Assembly: GCA_035529895.1 (NCBI GenBank)
Contig: DATKVV010000068.1
Span: 62,001 to 126,000, forward strand
Source of the DNA: JAUWKC01 sp035529895
Lineage (GTDB): Bacteria; Planctomycetota; Phycisphaerae; Sedimentisphaerales; Anaerobacaceae
Length of the DNA: 64,000 nucleotides
Direction: 5' to 3'
Shown: positions 9,127-17,801 of the stretch, one piece after another
Numbering within the stretch: the stretch's first letter is position 1
How the letters are laid out: the number at the start of each line of letters is the position of its first letter
The notes under the pieces: model-generated
What the model saw: only the letters and a program-made list of their open reading frames with translations
What the model was told of the DNA's origin: nothing
Databases searched by the model: none
Position numbers and translations under genes: made by a program

Positions 9127-10434
9127 ATGAACAAGAGCGAGCGTATCACGCGGCGCGGCTTCCTGAGGAAAGCTGCGGGTGTCGCCGCAGGTACGGTGGC
9201 ATTTCCATATTTCGTGCCGTCATCGGCGCTAGGCAAGGGCGGCAATGTCGCTGCCGGCAACAGGATTGTGATGGGCGCTATTGGTTACGGCTGGCAGGGC
9301 GGCAGTAATACAAAGGGCTTCCTCGAAAAGCCTGAGGTACAGTACGTCGCCGTCTGCGATGTCGACAAGAGCCACCTCGAACAGGCCAAGACAAAGGTCG
9401 ATAACAAGTACGGCAACAAAGATTGTGCGGCCTATAATGACTTTAGAGAGTTGATTGCTCGCGGCGACCTGGATGCGGTCAACATCGCCCTGCCGGACCA
9501 TTGGCACTCCATACCTGCGATAATGGCCGCCAGGGCCGGGCTTGACATTCACGGTGAAAAGCCCCTCTCTCACACTCTCGTCGAAGGCCGGGCTATGTGT
9601 GACGCGGTCAAGAGGTACGGTCGAATATGGCAGACGGGAAGCTGGCAGAGGTCCGTCGAAAACTTCCATCGCGCGTGTGAGCTTGTGCGCAACGGCCGAA
9701 TCGGAAAAGTGCATCGCGTCGAGGTAGGTCTCGGCGGAGGATACAGTGATTACGCCGGAACCAAAGACAAGCAAACACTCGGTCCGCCGCCGCCCGAACT
9801 GGATTACGACTTCTGGCTTGGACCGGCGCCCTGGGCGCCCTATTGCCCGGCCAGAGTGCATAAGAACTGGCGCTGGCACATGGACTACGGCGGCGGCAGA
9901 ATCATGGACTGGGTAGGCCACCACATTGATATCGCCCACTGGGGCCTTGGCCTGGATGATACCGGTCCCGTGGAGGTCGAGGGCTGGGGCAAGTATCCCA
10001 CCGAAGGAGTGTGGAACGCCGCCACCGACTACGAGTTCAGGTGCAAGTATGCGAACGGGGTCGAACTGGTCTCGGCCAGCAGCTTCGCCGGCGGCACCAA
10101 GTGGTATGGCGATAAGGGCTGGATCCATGTTAATCGCGGCAAGCTTGACGCCAATCCCAAAAGCGTTCTTGACGAGGTCATCGGTCGCGACGAAATACGC
10201 CTCTACAGGAGCCGCGACCATTTGCAGAACTTTCTCGACTGTGTAAAGACCCGGCAGCAGACCATCACACCCTGCGAAGTGGCCCATCGCTCAGCCAGCG
10301 TCGGCCACCTTGGGGTCATCGCCATAAGGTTGGGGCGAAAAATCCGCTTCAACCCGGAGACCGAGCAAATCGTTGGCGACTCTACCGCAAACAGCATGCT
10401 CGGCAAACCCATGAGAAGCCCCTGGCATATTTGA
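9127..10434 (+). CDS. Tat-exported Gfo/Idh/MocA family oxidoreductase (copy 2)
   Basis: A 435-residue protein with twin-arginine signal (T-R-R-G-F-L-R-K), Rossmann motif G-A-I-G-Y-G-W-Q-G-G and catalytic motif G-E-K-P-L-S. It shares D-F-W-L-G-P-A-P-W, G-H-H-I-D-I-A-H-W-G-L-G and the C-terminal M-R-S-P-W-H with copies 1 and 3. The start is ATG at 9127, with TTGGAGG 5-11 nt upstream; an in-frame TTG lies within that Shine-Dalgarno and is rejected. Its stop overlaps the region where the next gene's leader begins, so copies 2 and 3 are tandem duplicates in one transcript. Substrate unknown. Confidence 0.9.
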   Translation: MNKSERITRRGFLRKAAGVAAGTVAFPYFVPSSALGKGGNVAAGNRIVMGAIGYGWQGGSNTKGFLEKPEVQYVAVCDVDKSHLEQAKTKVDNKYGNKDCAAYNDFRELIARGDLDAVNIALPDHWHSIPAIMAARAGLDIHGEKPLSHTLVEGRAMCDAVKRYGRIWQTGSWQRSVENFHRACELVRNGRIGKVHRVEVGLGGGYSDYAGTKDKQTLGPPPPELDYDFWLGPAPWAPYCPARVHKNWRWHMDYGGGRIMDWVGHHIDIAHWGLGLDDTGPVEVEGWGKYPTEGVWNAATDYEFRCKYANGVELVSASSFAGGTKWYGDKGWIHVNRGKLDANPKSVLDEVIGRDEIRLYRSRDHLQNFLDCVKTRQQTITPCEVAHRSASVGHLGVIAIRLGRKIRFNPETEQIVGDSTANSMLGKPMRSPWHI

Positions 10435-10460
10435 AACTTTTGTGGGAAGGAGACTCGATA

Positions 10461-11771
10461 GTGTCAGAGCTTAAGAATCTTAGCCGACGTCAGTTCTTGA
10501 AAACGGCAACCGGCGCCGCCGCGGTGATAGGTTTTCCATATCTTATTCCGTCTTCGGCGCTGGGCAAGGCCGGCACGGTCGCGCCCGGCAATCGCATCGT
10601 CATGGGAGCTATCGGCGTCGGGTCGATGGGCACCGGCGACATGAAAGGTTTCCTGCGCAGAAACGACGTGCAGATGGTGGCTGTCTGCGACGTCGATAAG
10701 AAGCATCGCGACCGGGCAAAAAAAATGGTGGACGATAAATACGGCAACAGCGACTGCAGGACATATCTTGATTTTCGCGAGCTAATCGGTCGGGGCGACC
10801 TGAATGCGGTCATGCTCGCGCTGCCGGACCACTGGCACGCCGTTATCGCGGTTGCCGCCGCTCAGGCCGGTCTGGACATCCACGCCCAGAAGCCGCTGGC
10901 CCGGACCATCCGCGAAGGCCGCGCAATCTGTGAGGCGGTCGAAAAGTACGGCGTCGTATGGCAGACCGGCAGCCAGCAGCGCTCGGATCGGAACTTCCGC
11001 CGGGCCTGCGAGCTTGTGCGCAACGGCAGAATCGGCAAGGTCTACAAAGTCGAGGTCGGGCTGCCCGACGGCAGAGGCACGGGCCAAAAACCGCTGCTTC
11101 CCGTTCCGGATGGTTTGGACTGGGATTTCTGGCTGGGCCCGGCGCCATGGAGACCATACCAGGATTTCGGGAGGGGCGACTGCCATTGGGACTGGCGATG
11201 GATAATGGATTACAGCGGGGGCCAGCTAACCGACTGGGCCGGCCATCACATCGACATTGCCCACTGGGGCCTCGGCCTGGACCGCACGGGGCCGGTTGAG
11301 ATTGAGGGGCGCGGCGTATATCCGAGCGGGGGAATATACGATGTCCCCATCGCCTACAAGTTTACCTGTAAGTACGCCGACGGCCTGACCATGATTGTCG
11401 CCAACGACAGCCAGCAGCCCAAAGGCAGAGGCGCCACCTGGTATGGGGACAAAGGCTGGATTCAGGTCAATCGCAGTAAGCTGGACGCCGAGCCGAAATC
11501 GGTTTTGGATTCGGTCATCGGTCCCGACGAGATACACCTGTACAAGAGCGACGACCACAAGGGCAACTTCCTCGACTGCATTCACACCCGCTCGGAGACG
11601 GTCGCCCCCGTTGAGGTTGGGCACCGCTCCATCAGCGTAGGCCTGTTGGGAGAAATAGCCATGCTGACTGAGCAAAAACTTAAGTGGGACCCGGAAAAAG
11701 AAATCTTCCTCAATGACGACGAGGCCAACAGAATGTTGTCCCGGCCGATGCGCAGCGCCTGGCATCTGTAA
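10461..11771 (+). CDS. Tat-exported Gfo/Idh/MocA family oxidoreductase (copy 3), GTG start, QKP variant
   Basis: A 436-residue paralogue of the gene immediately upstream. The start is taken as GTG at 10461 because GGAG lies 8 nt before it; an upstream in-frame TTG has no ribosome site and would lengthen the N-terminus ahead of the Tat motif (S-R-R-Q-F-L-K-T). The Rossmann motif is G-A-I-G-V-G-S-M-G-T-G. The catalytic motif reads A-Q-K-P-L-A: glutamine replaces the usual glutamate of E-K-P while the lysine is kept. Shared features include D-F-W-L-G-P-A-P-W, G-H-H-I-D-I-A-H-W-G and C-terminal M-R-S-A-W-H-L. It probably oxidises a related sugar or forms a heteromer with copy 2. Confidence 0.9.
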   Translation: MSELKNLSRRQFLKTATGAAAVIGFPYLIPSSALGKAGTVAPGNRIVMGAIGVGSMGTGDMKGFLRRNDVQMVAVCDVDKKHRDRAKKMVDDKYGNSDCRTYLDFRELIGRGDLNAVMLALPDHWHAVIAVAAAQAGLDIHAQKPLARTIREGRAICEAVEKYGVVWQTGSQQRSDRNFRRACELVRNGRIGKVYKVEVGLPDGRGTGQKPLLPVPDGLDWDFWLGPAPWRPYQDFGRGDCHWDWRWIMDYSGGQLTDWAGHHIDIAHWGLGLDRTGPVEIEGRGVYPSGGIYDVPIAYKFTCKYADGLTMIVANDSQQPKGRGATWYGDKGWIQVNRSKLDAEPKSVLDSVIGPDEIHLYKSDDHKGNFLDCIHTRSETVAPVEVGHRSISVGLLGEIAMLTEQKLKWDPEKEIFLNDDEANRMLSRPMRSAWHL

Positions 11772-11820
11772 ACGGCGGTCTCGGCGCATCGTCGATGGAG
11801 TGGTGATATTTTGATGTTTC

Positions 11821-11837
11821 GTGTTAAAAAATAACAC
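11821..11837 (+). promoter_or_regulatory. Inverted repeat upstream of the ThuA-HEAT gene
   Basis: A perfect 6-bp inverted repeat, GTGTTA-(5 A)-TAACAC, in the leader 26 nt before the ATG at 11864. It could be a repressor operator or a weak RNA hairpin. No good -10/-35 pair is evident next to it. Low confidence. Confidence 0.3.
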
Positions 11838-11863
11838 TTACAAAAGCTAAGAAAGGGGAAAAA

Positions 11864-14725
11864 ATGAATCAGAGGTCAAAAGTCATCAACGTGGTATTGC
11901 TTGCCGCCTGCTGCGTTTTGCTGCTTGCAGATACTTCGCTGGCGGTGTCGCCTGAAGAGCTGCAGAAAATAGAGAGTGCAGCGCCGGCAAAGGCAACCGT
12001 TAATCCAAACCGGCCGCGAAAGCTGCTCGTCTTTAACCTGTGCAATGGGTTCAAGCACAGCTCGATTCCTTATTGGGACAAGGCGCTGCAAATCATGGGC
12101 CAAAAGACGGGGGCTTACGAGGTGGTCTTCAGCAACAGGATGGAAATGTTCGCGCCGGAGATGCTCAACCAGTATGACGCAGTCTGCCTGAACAATACCA
12201 CCAAGCTTGATTTCAGCGACTCAAGGCTGCGCGAGGGCCTGATGAATTTCGTCAAGGGCGGCAAAGGTATCGTCGGAATTCACGCGGCGACAGACAACTT
12301 TTATGACTGGCCGGAGGCAGCGGAAATGATGGGCGCCCAGTTCAGCGGGCATCCCTGGAGAGCAAACGGCGTCTGGGCAATTAAAATCGACGACCCGGAC
12401 CATCCTCTTACGGCGGCATTCGGCGGCAAAGGCTTCAAGATAAATGACGAGCTTTACCGAACCAAGCCGCCCCTTTATTCGCGGTCAAAACAGCGCGTTC
12501 TGCTCAGTCTCGATATGACCGATGATGCAACCCGCAACGTCAAAGGTTTGGAGCCCACCGACAATGATACCGGCATCAGTTGGATAAAAAGCTACGGGAA
12601 GGGACGCGTGTTTTATTCGTCGCTCGGTCACAATCACGATGTCGTGTGGACCCCGGCGGTGCTGCGGCACTATCTCGACGGCATCCAGTTTGCCCTCGGC
12701 GACTTGCCGGCGGATACGACACCTCGTTCCCAACGGCAATTGGGTAAGCTGCTGGCGGAAATCGCAAAGTATGAATACGGCCAGAGCCGGCAGCCGCTGG
12801 CCGAAATCGATGACCTTATTTGCTCGGCTTCCGATTCACCGGCTAAACTCAAACAAATCGAAAAGCGTTTCTTGGAGTTCCTTCACTCGGATGCCACTCC
12901 GCCCGGCAAGCAGTTTATCTGCAGAAAGCTGAGCGTCATCGGCAGCGACCAGTCAGTACCCACCTTAGCCGCGATGCTCACAGAAAAAGCAACCTCGCCA
13001 ATCGAGCCGGCGGATATGGCCCGCTATGCTCTGGAGCGGATACCGGGGTCGGCGGCGGATAAGGCCTTGCGGGATGCTTTGGACAAGACCTCCGGCAAGG
13101 TGAAAGTCGGCATAATTAACTCGCTCGGTGAGCGTGGCGACAAGGAGGCGGCGGACCAACTCAGCAGCCTGCTGAGCGACTCTGACGAGCAGATTGCCGA
13201 GGCGGCGTTATCGGCGCTGGGCAAGATTGGCGGCAGGAAGGCCGCCAGGGTTTTGCTCGGCGCAAAGTCGCAGCTAAAGCCGGAACTGCAGCTTGCGCTG
13301 GCGGATGCCTGCCTGACGTGCGCAGACAAATTTCTGGCTGAACGCGACACGCGGTCGGCGGTGAGGATTTACAGGCAACTGTATGGCGCCGGAGGGCCAT
13401 CGGCGATTCGCGCCGCTGCTCTGCGAGGTATGGTCGCTGCGATGCCCCAAAGGGCCGGTCGTGTCGTTATCGGCGCCCTCAAGGGCGACAATGATGAAAT
13501 ACGGGCTGTGGCCATTGGGCTTTTGCGCGAAATACAGGGCAAGGAAGTGATGGAAGCTGCCATCGCTGAACTGCCGAATCTGCCGGTCAAGGGCCAGGTA
13601 CAGTTGTTGTCGGCGCTGGCCGACCGCGGCGAGCGTTCTGCTTTGGATGCGGCCGTCAATGCAGCCAAAAGCAGTGACACCGATGTTCGTATCGCCGCGT
13701 TTGGTGCGCTGGCCGTGTTAGGCGACGCTTCAAATGTTGATTTGCTGGTACAGGCCGCGGCGAATGCAGAAGGCGCCGAACAGCAGGCCGCTCGTGGGGC
13801 TTTGTATCGTCTGCGCGGCTCAGGGGTAGACAGCAAGATTCTGGCAAACATCCCACAAGCTGCTCCTGAGGTTAAGATTGAATTGATTCGCAGTATTGGT
13901 GAGCGCAACGTTATAGCAGGTATTGATACGCTGCTCAAAACCGCGCAAGCTCCACAGGAAGAGGTCCGAATTGAATCGTTAAAAGTATTAAGGGTTGTCG
14001 CTGACGAGAAACATTTGCCGGCACTCGTGGACCTTCTGGTAAAGGCCCAGAGCGAGGCAGAGCGCAGCGAGGCGGAGAATACCGTGGTTGCCGTAGCCCG
14101 CAAGATTGAGGACAAAGACCGGCAGGCGGACAAGATAGTGGCTGCGTCGGCTTCGGTCGAGCAGGTGCAGGCCCGATGCTCTTTGCTCAATGTTCTGGGC
14201 AAGATAGGAGGCAGAGGCGCTCTTCTTGCTTTGAGTAAGGCCTTAAGGGATTCCGATGCGGAGGTCCGGATTTCAGCGGTTCGCGCCTTGTCAGACTGGC
14301 CCGGCGCGGAGCCGATAGAGGACCTGCGCGGGCTGGCAAAAAGTTCGGGTGACGAAAGAGAGCGTGTTCTGACCCTGCGCGGATTTATCAGGCTGATTGG
14401 GCTGGACGTTGAGCGGCCGGCGGAAGACAGGGTCAGAATGTACAAGGAAGCGATGAGTCTGTCGGCGAATGTGACTGAAAAGAAGTCGGTGCTGTCCGGC
14501 CTGGCGAATGTAAAGTCGCTTGCGGCGCTCGAGACGGCGGGTGATTATCTGCAGGATGCGGCGTTACAGCAGGAGGCGGGGGCCGCCGTGGTTAGAATCG
14601 CCGAGTCCACACGGGCCGGCCATCCTCAGCAGACCAAAGCCGTTTTGCAGAAGCTTATCGAGATTTCTGCGAATGATTCGCTGCGTCAGCAGGCGCAGAA
14701 ACTAATGGACCAGATTAACCAATAA
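11864..14725 (+). CDS. Secreted ThuA-like domain fused to a long HEAT-repeat array
   Basis: A 953-residue exported protein with signal peptide (residues ~1-27). Residues ~45-275 are a ThuA-like domain: L-L-V-F-N-L-C-N-G-F-K-H-S near the start, K-G-I-V-G-I-H-A-A-T-D, and Y-G-K-G-R-V-F-Y-S-S-L-G-H-N-H-D. Residues ~290-950 are helical HEAT repeats, recognisable from recurring A-A-L-x-A-L-G-x-I-G-G-R, V-R-I-A-A-F-G-A-L-A and V-R-I-S-A-V-R-A-L units. The combination is typical of large planctomycete surface proteins in which the repeat array serves as a protein-binding scaffold. AAAGGGG precedes the ATG. It follows the Gfo/Idh/MocA pair by 92 bp and probably works on the same extracytoplasmic sugar pathway. 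Confidence 0.88.
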   Translation: MNQRSKVINVVLLAACCVLLLADTSLAVSPEELQKIESAAPAKATVNPNRPRKLLVFNLCNGFKHSSIPYWDKALQIMGQKTGAYEVVFSNRMEMFAPEMLNQYDAVCLNNTTKLDFSDSRLREGLMNFVKGGKGIVGIHAATDNFYDWPEAAEMMGAQFSGHPWRANGVWAIKIDDPDHPLTAAFGGKGFKINDELYRTKPPLYSRSKQRVLLSLDMTDDATRNVKGLEPTDNDTGISWIKSYGKGRVFYSSLGHNHDVVWTPAVLRHYLDGIQFALGDLPADTTPRSQRQLGKLLAEIAKYEYGQSRQPLAEIDDLICSASDSPAKLKQIEKRFLEFLHSDATPPGKQFICRKLSVIGSDQSVPTLAAMLTEKATSPIEPADMARYALERIPGSAADKALRDALDKTSGKVKVGIINSLGERGDKEAADQLSSLLSDSDEQIAEAALSALGKIGGRKAARVLLGAKSQLKPELQLALADACLTCADKFLAERDTRSAVRIYRQLYGAGGPSAIRAAALRGMVAAMPQRAGRVVIGALKGDNDEIRAVAIGLLREIQGKEVMEAAIAELPNLPVKGQVQLLSALADRGERSALDAAVNAAKSSDTDVRIAAFGALAVLGDASNVDLLVQAAANAEGAEQQAARGALYRLRGSGVDSKILANIPQAAPEVKIELIRSIGERNVIAGIDTLLKTAQAPQEEVRIESLKVLRVVADEKHLPALVDLLVKAQSEAERSEAENTVVAVARKIEDKDRQADKIVAASASVEQVQARCSLLNVLGKIGGRGALLALSKALRDSDAEVRISAVRALSDWPGAEPIEDLRGLAKSSGDERERVLTLRGFIRLIGLDVERPAEDRVRMYKEAMSLSANVTEKKSVLSGLANVKSLAALETAGDYLQDAALQQEAGAAVVRIAESTRAGHPQQTKAVLQKLIEISANDSLRQQAQKLMDQINQ

Positions 14726-14736
14726 CCGGGACAAAC

Positions 14737-14760
14737 AGCCGCCACGGAATGGAGGCGGCT
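14737..14760 (+). terminator. Intergenic GC hairpin, attenuator or weak terminator
   Basis: AGCCGCC at 14737-14743 pairs with GGCGGCT at 14754-14760 around a 10-nt loop, 12 nt after the stop of the ThuA-HEAT gene. Only two T residues follow, so it is not a classic intrinsic terminator. It may stabilise the upstream mRNA or attenuate read-through. Confidence 0.35.
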
Positions 14761-14776
14761 TTCGGAGACTGATAAT

Positions 14777-15742
14777 ATGAAAGAACTGACAAAAGCTGTT
14801 TGCCGGCGCGATGGTGTGATTTCGCGGCGGGCCTTCATAGGCAAAGCCGTCGGGACCGCGATAGCTGTGTCCGCGGCAGCGTCGTTGACACGGGGCCAGG
14901 ATACAACAAGCCCAAAACCGAACCGCAAGTTCAAGCTCAGGTATGCGCCAAGTCTGGGACAGTTCAAAAACCACGCAGGTAGCGACCCTATAGACAATAT
15001 CAAGTTCGCCGCGGATGAGGGTTTCCGCGCGATGTTTGATAACGGCTTTATGGGCAAGTCCCCTGGGCAGCAGGAGGCGATAGCCAGAGAGATGGCGCGT
15101 TTGGACATGACTCTGGGGCCGTTTATCGCCTACGCCGAATTCGGCAAGGCCACCTTTGTCACCGGCGACAAAGAAGTGCGCACGATGCTGGCGGACAAAA
15201 TGAAGCAGGCGGTTGAGGTGAAAAAGCGAACGGGCGCCAAATGGGCGCTGATTGTGCCCGGCCGGTACGATGAAAAACTCCAGTGGAACTACCAGACGGC
15301 GAATGTCATCGAGAATCTTAAGTATTGTGCCGAGGTCTGCGAGCCCTCGGGCCTGGTGATGGTGATCGAACCGCTTAACACCCTGCGCAATCATCCGGGC
15401 GTGTTTCTTACCGGGATCCCGCAGGCCTACCAGATTTGCCGGGCGGTGGGCAGCCCTTCATGCAAGATAGTCAATGACCTTTATCATCAGCAGATAACCG
15501 AGGGAAATCTTATCCCCAACATCGATATGGCCTGGGGGGAAATTGCCGCCTTTCACGTAGGAGACAACCCCGGCCGCAAAGAGCCGACCACCGGAGAGAT
15601 TAACTACGGGAACATCTTCAAGCATATTCACCAGAAGGGTTACGACGGTGTGTTGTGCATGGAGCACGGCGCCAGCAAGGGGAAAACCAAAGAAGCTGAA
15701 AGGGCCGTGATAGATGCCTATCGGGCCTGCGACGACTTCTGA
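14777..15742 (+). CDS. Tat-exported hydroxypyruvate-isomerase-like TIM barrel
   Basis: A 321-residue TIM-barrel protein with a twin-arginine-like signal (S-R-R-A-F-I-G-K, residues ~17-24) and hydrophobic stretch ending near A-S-L-T-R-G-Q. The body resembles Hyi-type isomerases: V-M-V-I-E-P-L-N-T-L, K-I-V-N-D-L-Y-H-Q-Q, F-H-V-G-D-N-P-G-R-K-E and C-M-E-H-G-A. The E, D/H, H and E positions match the divalent-metal ligands of that family. Export distinguishes it from the two cytoplasmic TIM barrels earlier in the locus, so the reaction presumably takes place beside the Tat-exported dehydrogenases. GGAG lies 9 nt before the ATG. Confidence 0.88.
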   Translation: MKELTKAVCRRDGVISRRAFIGKAVGTAIAVSAAASLTRGQDTTSPKPNRKFKLRYAPSLGQFKNHAGSDPIDNIKFAADEGFRAMFDNGFMGKSPGQQEAIAREMARLDMTLGPFIAYAEFGKATFVTGDKEVRTMLADKMKQAVEVKKRTGAKWALIVPGRYDEKLQWNYQTANVIENLKYCAEVCEPSGLVMVIEPLNTLRNHPGVFLTGIPQAYQICRAVGSPSCKIVNDLYHQQITEGNLIPNIDMAWGEIAAFHVGDNPGRKEPTTGEINYGNIFKHIHQKGYDGVLCMEHGASKGKTKEAERAVIDAYRACDDF

Positions 15743-15779
15743 GCGGTCAGTGAAAGTCGAATCCCAAGGAGTTAAAGCT

Positions 15780-16442
15780 ATGAGAAGGACTTGTATCGGT
15801 TTGGTGACAACGGGTGTGACGTTGGCCTTTTTGACTGCGGCAGGATGCGCGTCGCCCAAAAGAGTTGCTCTCTGGAACAGCAAAGACTTTACCGGCTGGA
15901 AGCGCGTTGCGGCGGATAAAAATGTGGACGTCAATAGAGTGTGGTCCATCCGAGACGGCGTAATCCGATGCGAGGGAAAGCCCGACGGTTACATAAGAAC
16001 GGAAGCGGACTACTCCAACTACAAGCTGCATCTCGAATGGCGATGGGTCGAGCAGCCCACCAACAGCGGGGTCCTCCTGCACGCCGGCGGACCGGATAAG
16101 GTCTGGCCCAAATGCATCGAGTGCCAGTTGAAGTCCGGCAACGCCGGAGACTTCGTGCTTATCGGCGGAACAGGAATCGGCGTCGACGGCAGGTTCATAC
16201 AGGACGTCAGCAAACCGTATGTGGTTGTACCGAAGAAACAGCAAAGCAGCGAAAAGGCCGCCGGCCGGTGGAACACTTACGACATAATTTGCAGAGGCGG
16301 CACAATCGTCAACTATGTTAATGGCGTGCTCCAGAACGAAGGGACCAACGCCTCGCAAACCTACGGCAAGATATGTCTCCAAAGTGAAGGCTCGCCCATC
16401 GAGTTTCGCAATATCTACATCGAGCCACTGAATCGATATTGA
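15780..16442 (+). CDS. DUF1080 (3-keto-disaccharide hydrolase-like) lipoprotein
   Basis: A 220-residue exported lipoprotein; the signal ends in the lipobox T-A-A-G-C. The remaining sequence is a concanavalin-like DUF1080 domain: L-W-N-S-K-D-F-T-G-W near the start, W-S-I-R-D-G-V-I-R-C-E-G, Y-K-L-H-L-E-W-R-W, N-S-G-V-L-L-H-A, and I-E-F-R-N-I-Y-I-E-P at the end. DUF1080 proteins have been named 3-keto-disaccharide hydrolases, which fits the surrounding dehydrogenases: oxidise C3, then cleave the glycosidic bond. The start at 15780 is preferred because AAGGAG lies 9 nt upstream; an earlier in-frame start would overlap the preceding gene and has no ribosome site. Confidence 0.9.
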   Translation: MRRTCIGLVTTGVTLAFLTAAGCASPKRVALWNSKDFTGWKRVAADKNVDVNRVWSIRDGVIRCEGKPDGYIRTEADYSNYKLHLEWRWVEQPTNSGVLLHAGGPDKVWPKCIECQLKSGNAGDFVLIGGTGIGVDGRFIQDVSKPYVVVPKKQQSSEKAAGRWNTYDIICRGGTIVNYVNGVLQNEGTNASQTYGKICLQSEGSPIEFRNIYIEPLNRY

Positions 16443-16486
16443 AATCTCCGGCTGTCAAGGCCTTGTTATAAATAGAGAAGCAGGTT

Positions 16487-17785
16487 ATGAAACAAACAAA
16501 AGAACACGAAGGTTCGGGACATATGCGTCAAATCTCGCGGCGCGCTTTTGTCAAGAGTTCGGCGGCATTATCATTGGCGGCGCTGACCTCCGGCGTTGCC
16601 GGCCGGGTTTATGCGACAGGTTCCGACAAGATACGAGTGGGCCTTATCGGCTGCGGCGGACAGGGCACGAGAGACACGATAAGCTGCCTGAATTCATCCC
16701 CCGAGGTGGAGCTTGTGGCAATGGGCGACCTGTTCGAAGACAGGATTGAGAAGTCCCTCAACAAGCTCAGAAGAGGAGTGGGCGACAGAGTAAAGGTCAC
16801 CCGGGACAATTGCTTTGTGGGTTTTGACGCCTTCAAAAAAGTCATCGCCACGGACGTCCACATGGTATTGCTGGTTGCGCCGCCGCATTTCAGGCCTGAG
16901 CATCTCAAAGCCGCCATAGAAGCGGGTAAACACGTATTTATGGAGAAGCCCGCGGCCGTGGACCCTGTCGGCGTTCGCTCGATAATCGCTTCGTCGGAGC
17001 TGGCTGAGCGGAAAGGTCTGTCAATTGTGGCCGGCACCCAGCGTCGGCATCAGGCGAGCTATGTCGAGATTATGAAGCGAATTCACGACGGGGACATCGG
17101 CGAAATAGTGGGCGGGCAGTGTTACTGGAACGGCGGCGACATGTTGGGCTACTGGAAATGGCACGAGCAGACCAGTTCATTGTATGGTATGGAGTGGCAG
17201 CTGCGAAACTGGCCGTGGTTCACCTGGCTCTCCGGTGACCACATTGTCGAGCAGCATGTTCATAACCTCGATATTATTAACTGGGCCTTGGGAGCACATC
17301 CGGTCCAGGTTATGGGCATGGGCGGTCGCGCGGTGCGAGAACTCGGGAACATCTTCGACCACTTTGCGGTCGAGTACGAGTATCCCAACGGTGTGCGAAT
17401 CATGGGCATGTGTCAGCAGATAAATGGCTGTCACAACCGTGTTGGCGAGAGGATAGTCGGCGCCAAGGGCGTAGCTGACGGTCACGGTTTAATCGAGGGC
17501 CAAAATCCTTACAAGTACGAAGGCAAATCTCCCGACCCGTACGTACAGGAACAGGCCGACCTTATCAAGGGCATTCGTGACGGCAGACCGCTTAACGAGG
17601 GCCGAAATGTCGCAGAAAGCACTATGGCCGCGGTAATGGGCCGCATTAGCGCTTATACGGGCCGGGCGCTGAAGTGGGACTGGGCGATGAATGCGTCAAA
17701 ACTTGACCTGACCCCGCCAAAATATGAGTTCGGCGATTTGCCGGTGTCCCCGGTGGCCGTCCCCGGAAAAACACAGTTAATCTGA
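16487..17785 (+). CDS. Tat-exported Gfo/Idh/MocA oxidoreductase, tandem paralogue A
   Basis: A 432-residue protein with Tat motif S-R-R-A-F-V-K-S, Rossmann motif G-L-I-G-C-G-G-Q-G-T and catalytic motif M-E-K-P-A-A-V-D-P-V-G. G-D-H-I-V-E-Q-H-V-H-N-L-D carries the conserved histidines, and the C-terminus is V-A-V-P-G-K-T-Q-L. It is the first of three consecutive paralogues forming a subfamily distinct from the copies at 4365, 9127 and 10461 (no F-W-L-G-P-A-P). ATG at 16487 has a weak GAAGCAGG ahead of it; an ATG at 16523 is an alternative that would still keep the Tat motif. An extracytoplasmic sugar or sugar-acid dehydrogenase is inferred. Confidence 0.9.
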   Translation: MKQTKEHEGSGHMRQISRRAFVKSSAALSLAALTSGVAGRVYATGSDKIRVGLIGCGGQGTRDTISCLNSSPEVELVAMGDLFEDRIEKSLNKLRRGVGDRVKVTRDNCFVGFDAFKKVIATDVHMVLLVAPPHFRPEHLKAAIEAGKHVFMEKPAAVDPVGVRSIIASSELAERKGLSIVAGTQRRHQASYVEIMKRIHDGDIGEIVGGQCYWNGGDMLGYWKWHEQTSSLYGMEWQLRNWPWFTWLSGDHIVEQHVHNLDIINWALGAHPVQVMGMGGRAVRELGNIFDHFAVEYEYPNGVRIMGMCQQINGCHNRVGERIVGAKGVADGHGLIEGQNPYKYEGKSPDPYVQEQADLIKGIRDGRPLNEGRNVAESTMAAVMGRISAYTGRALKWDWAMNASKLDLTPPKYEFGDLPVSPVAVPGKTQLI

Positions 17786-17801
17786 TAATGAGGAGTTATT
17801 G

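Noticed and set aside
9229..10287. 352-codon minus-strand frame opposite Gfo/Idh/MocA copy 2
   Set aside because: Antisense shadow; the plus strand carries Tat, Rossmann and EKP motifs.
13369..14445. 358-codon minus-strand frame inside the HEAT-repeat gene
   Set aside because: Ser/Arg-rich shadow of Ala/Leu-rich HEAT repeats.
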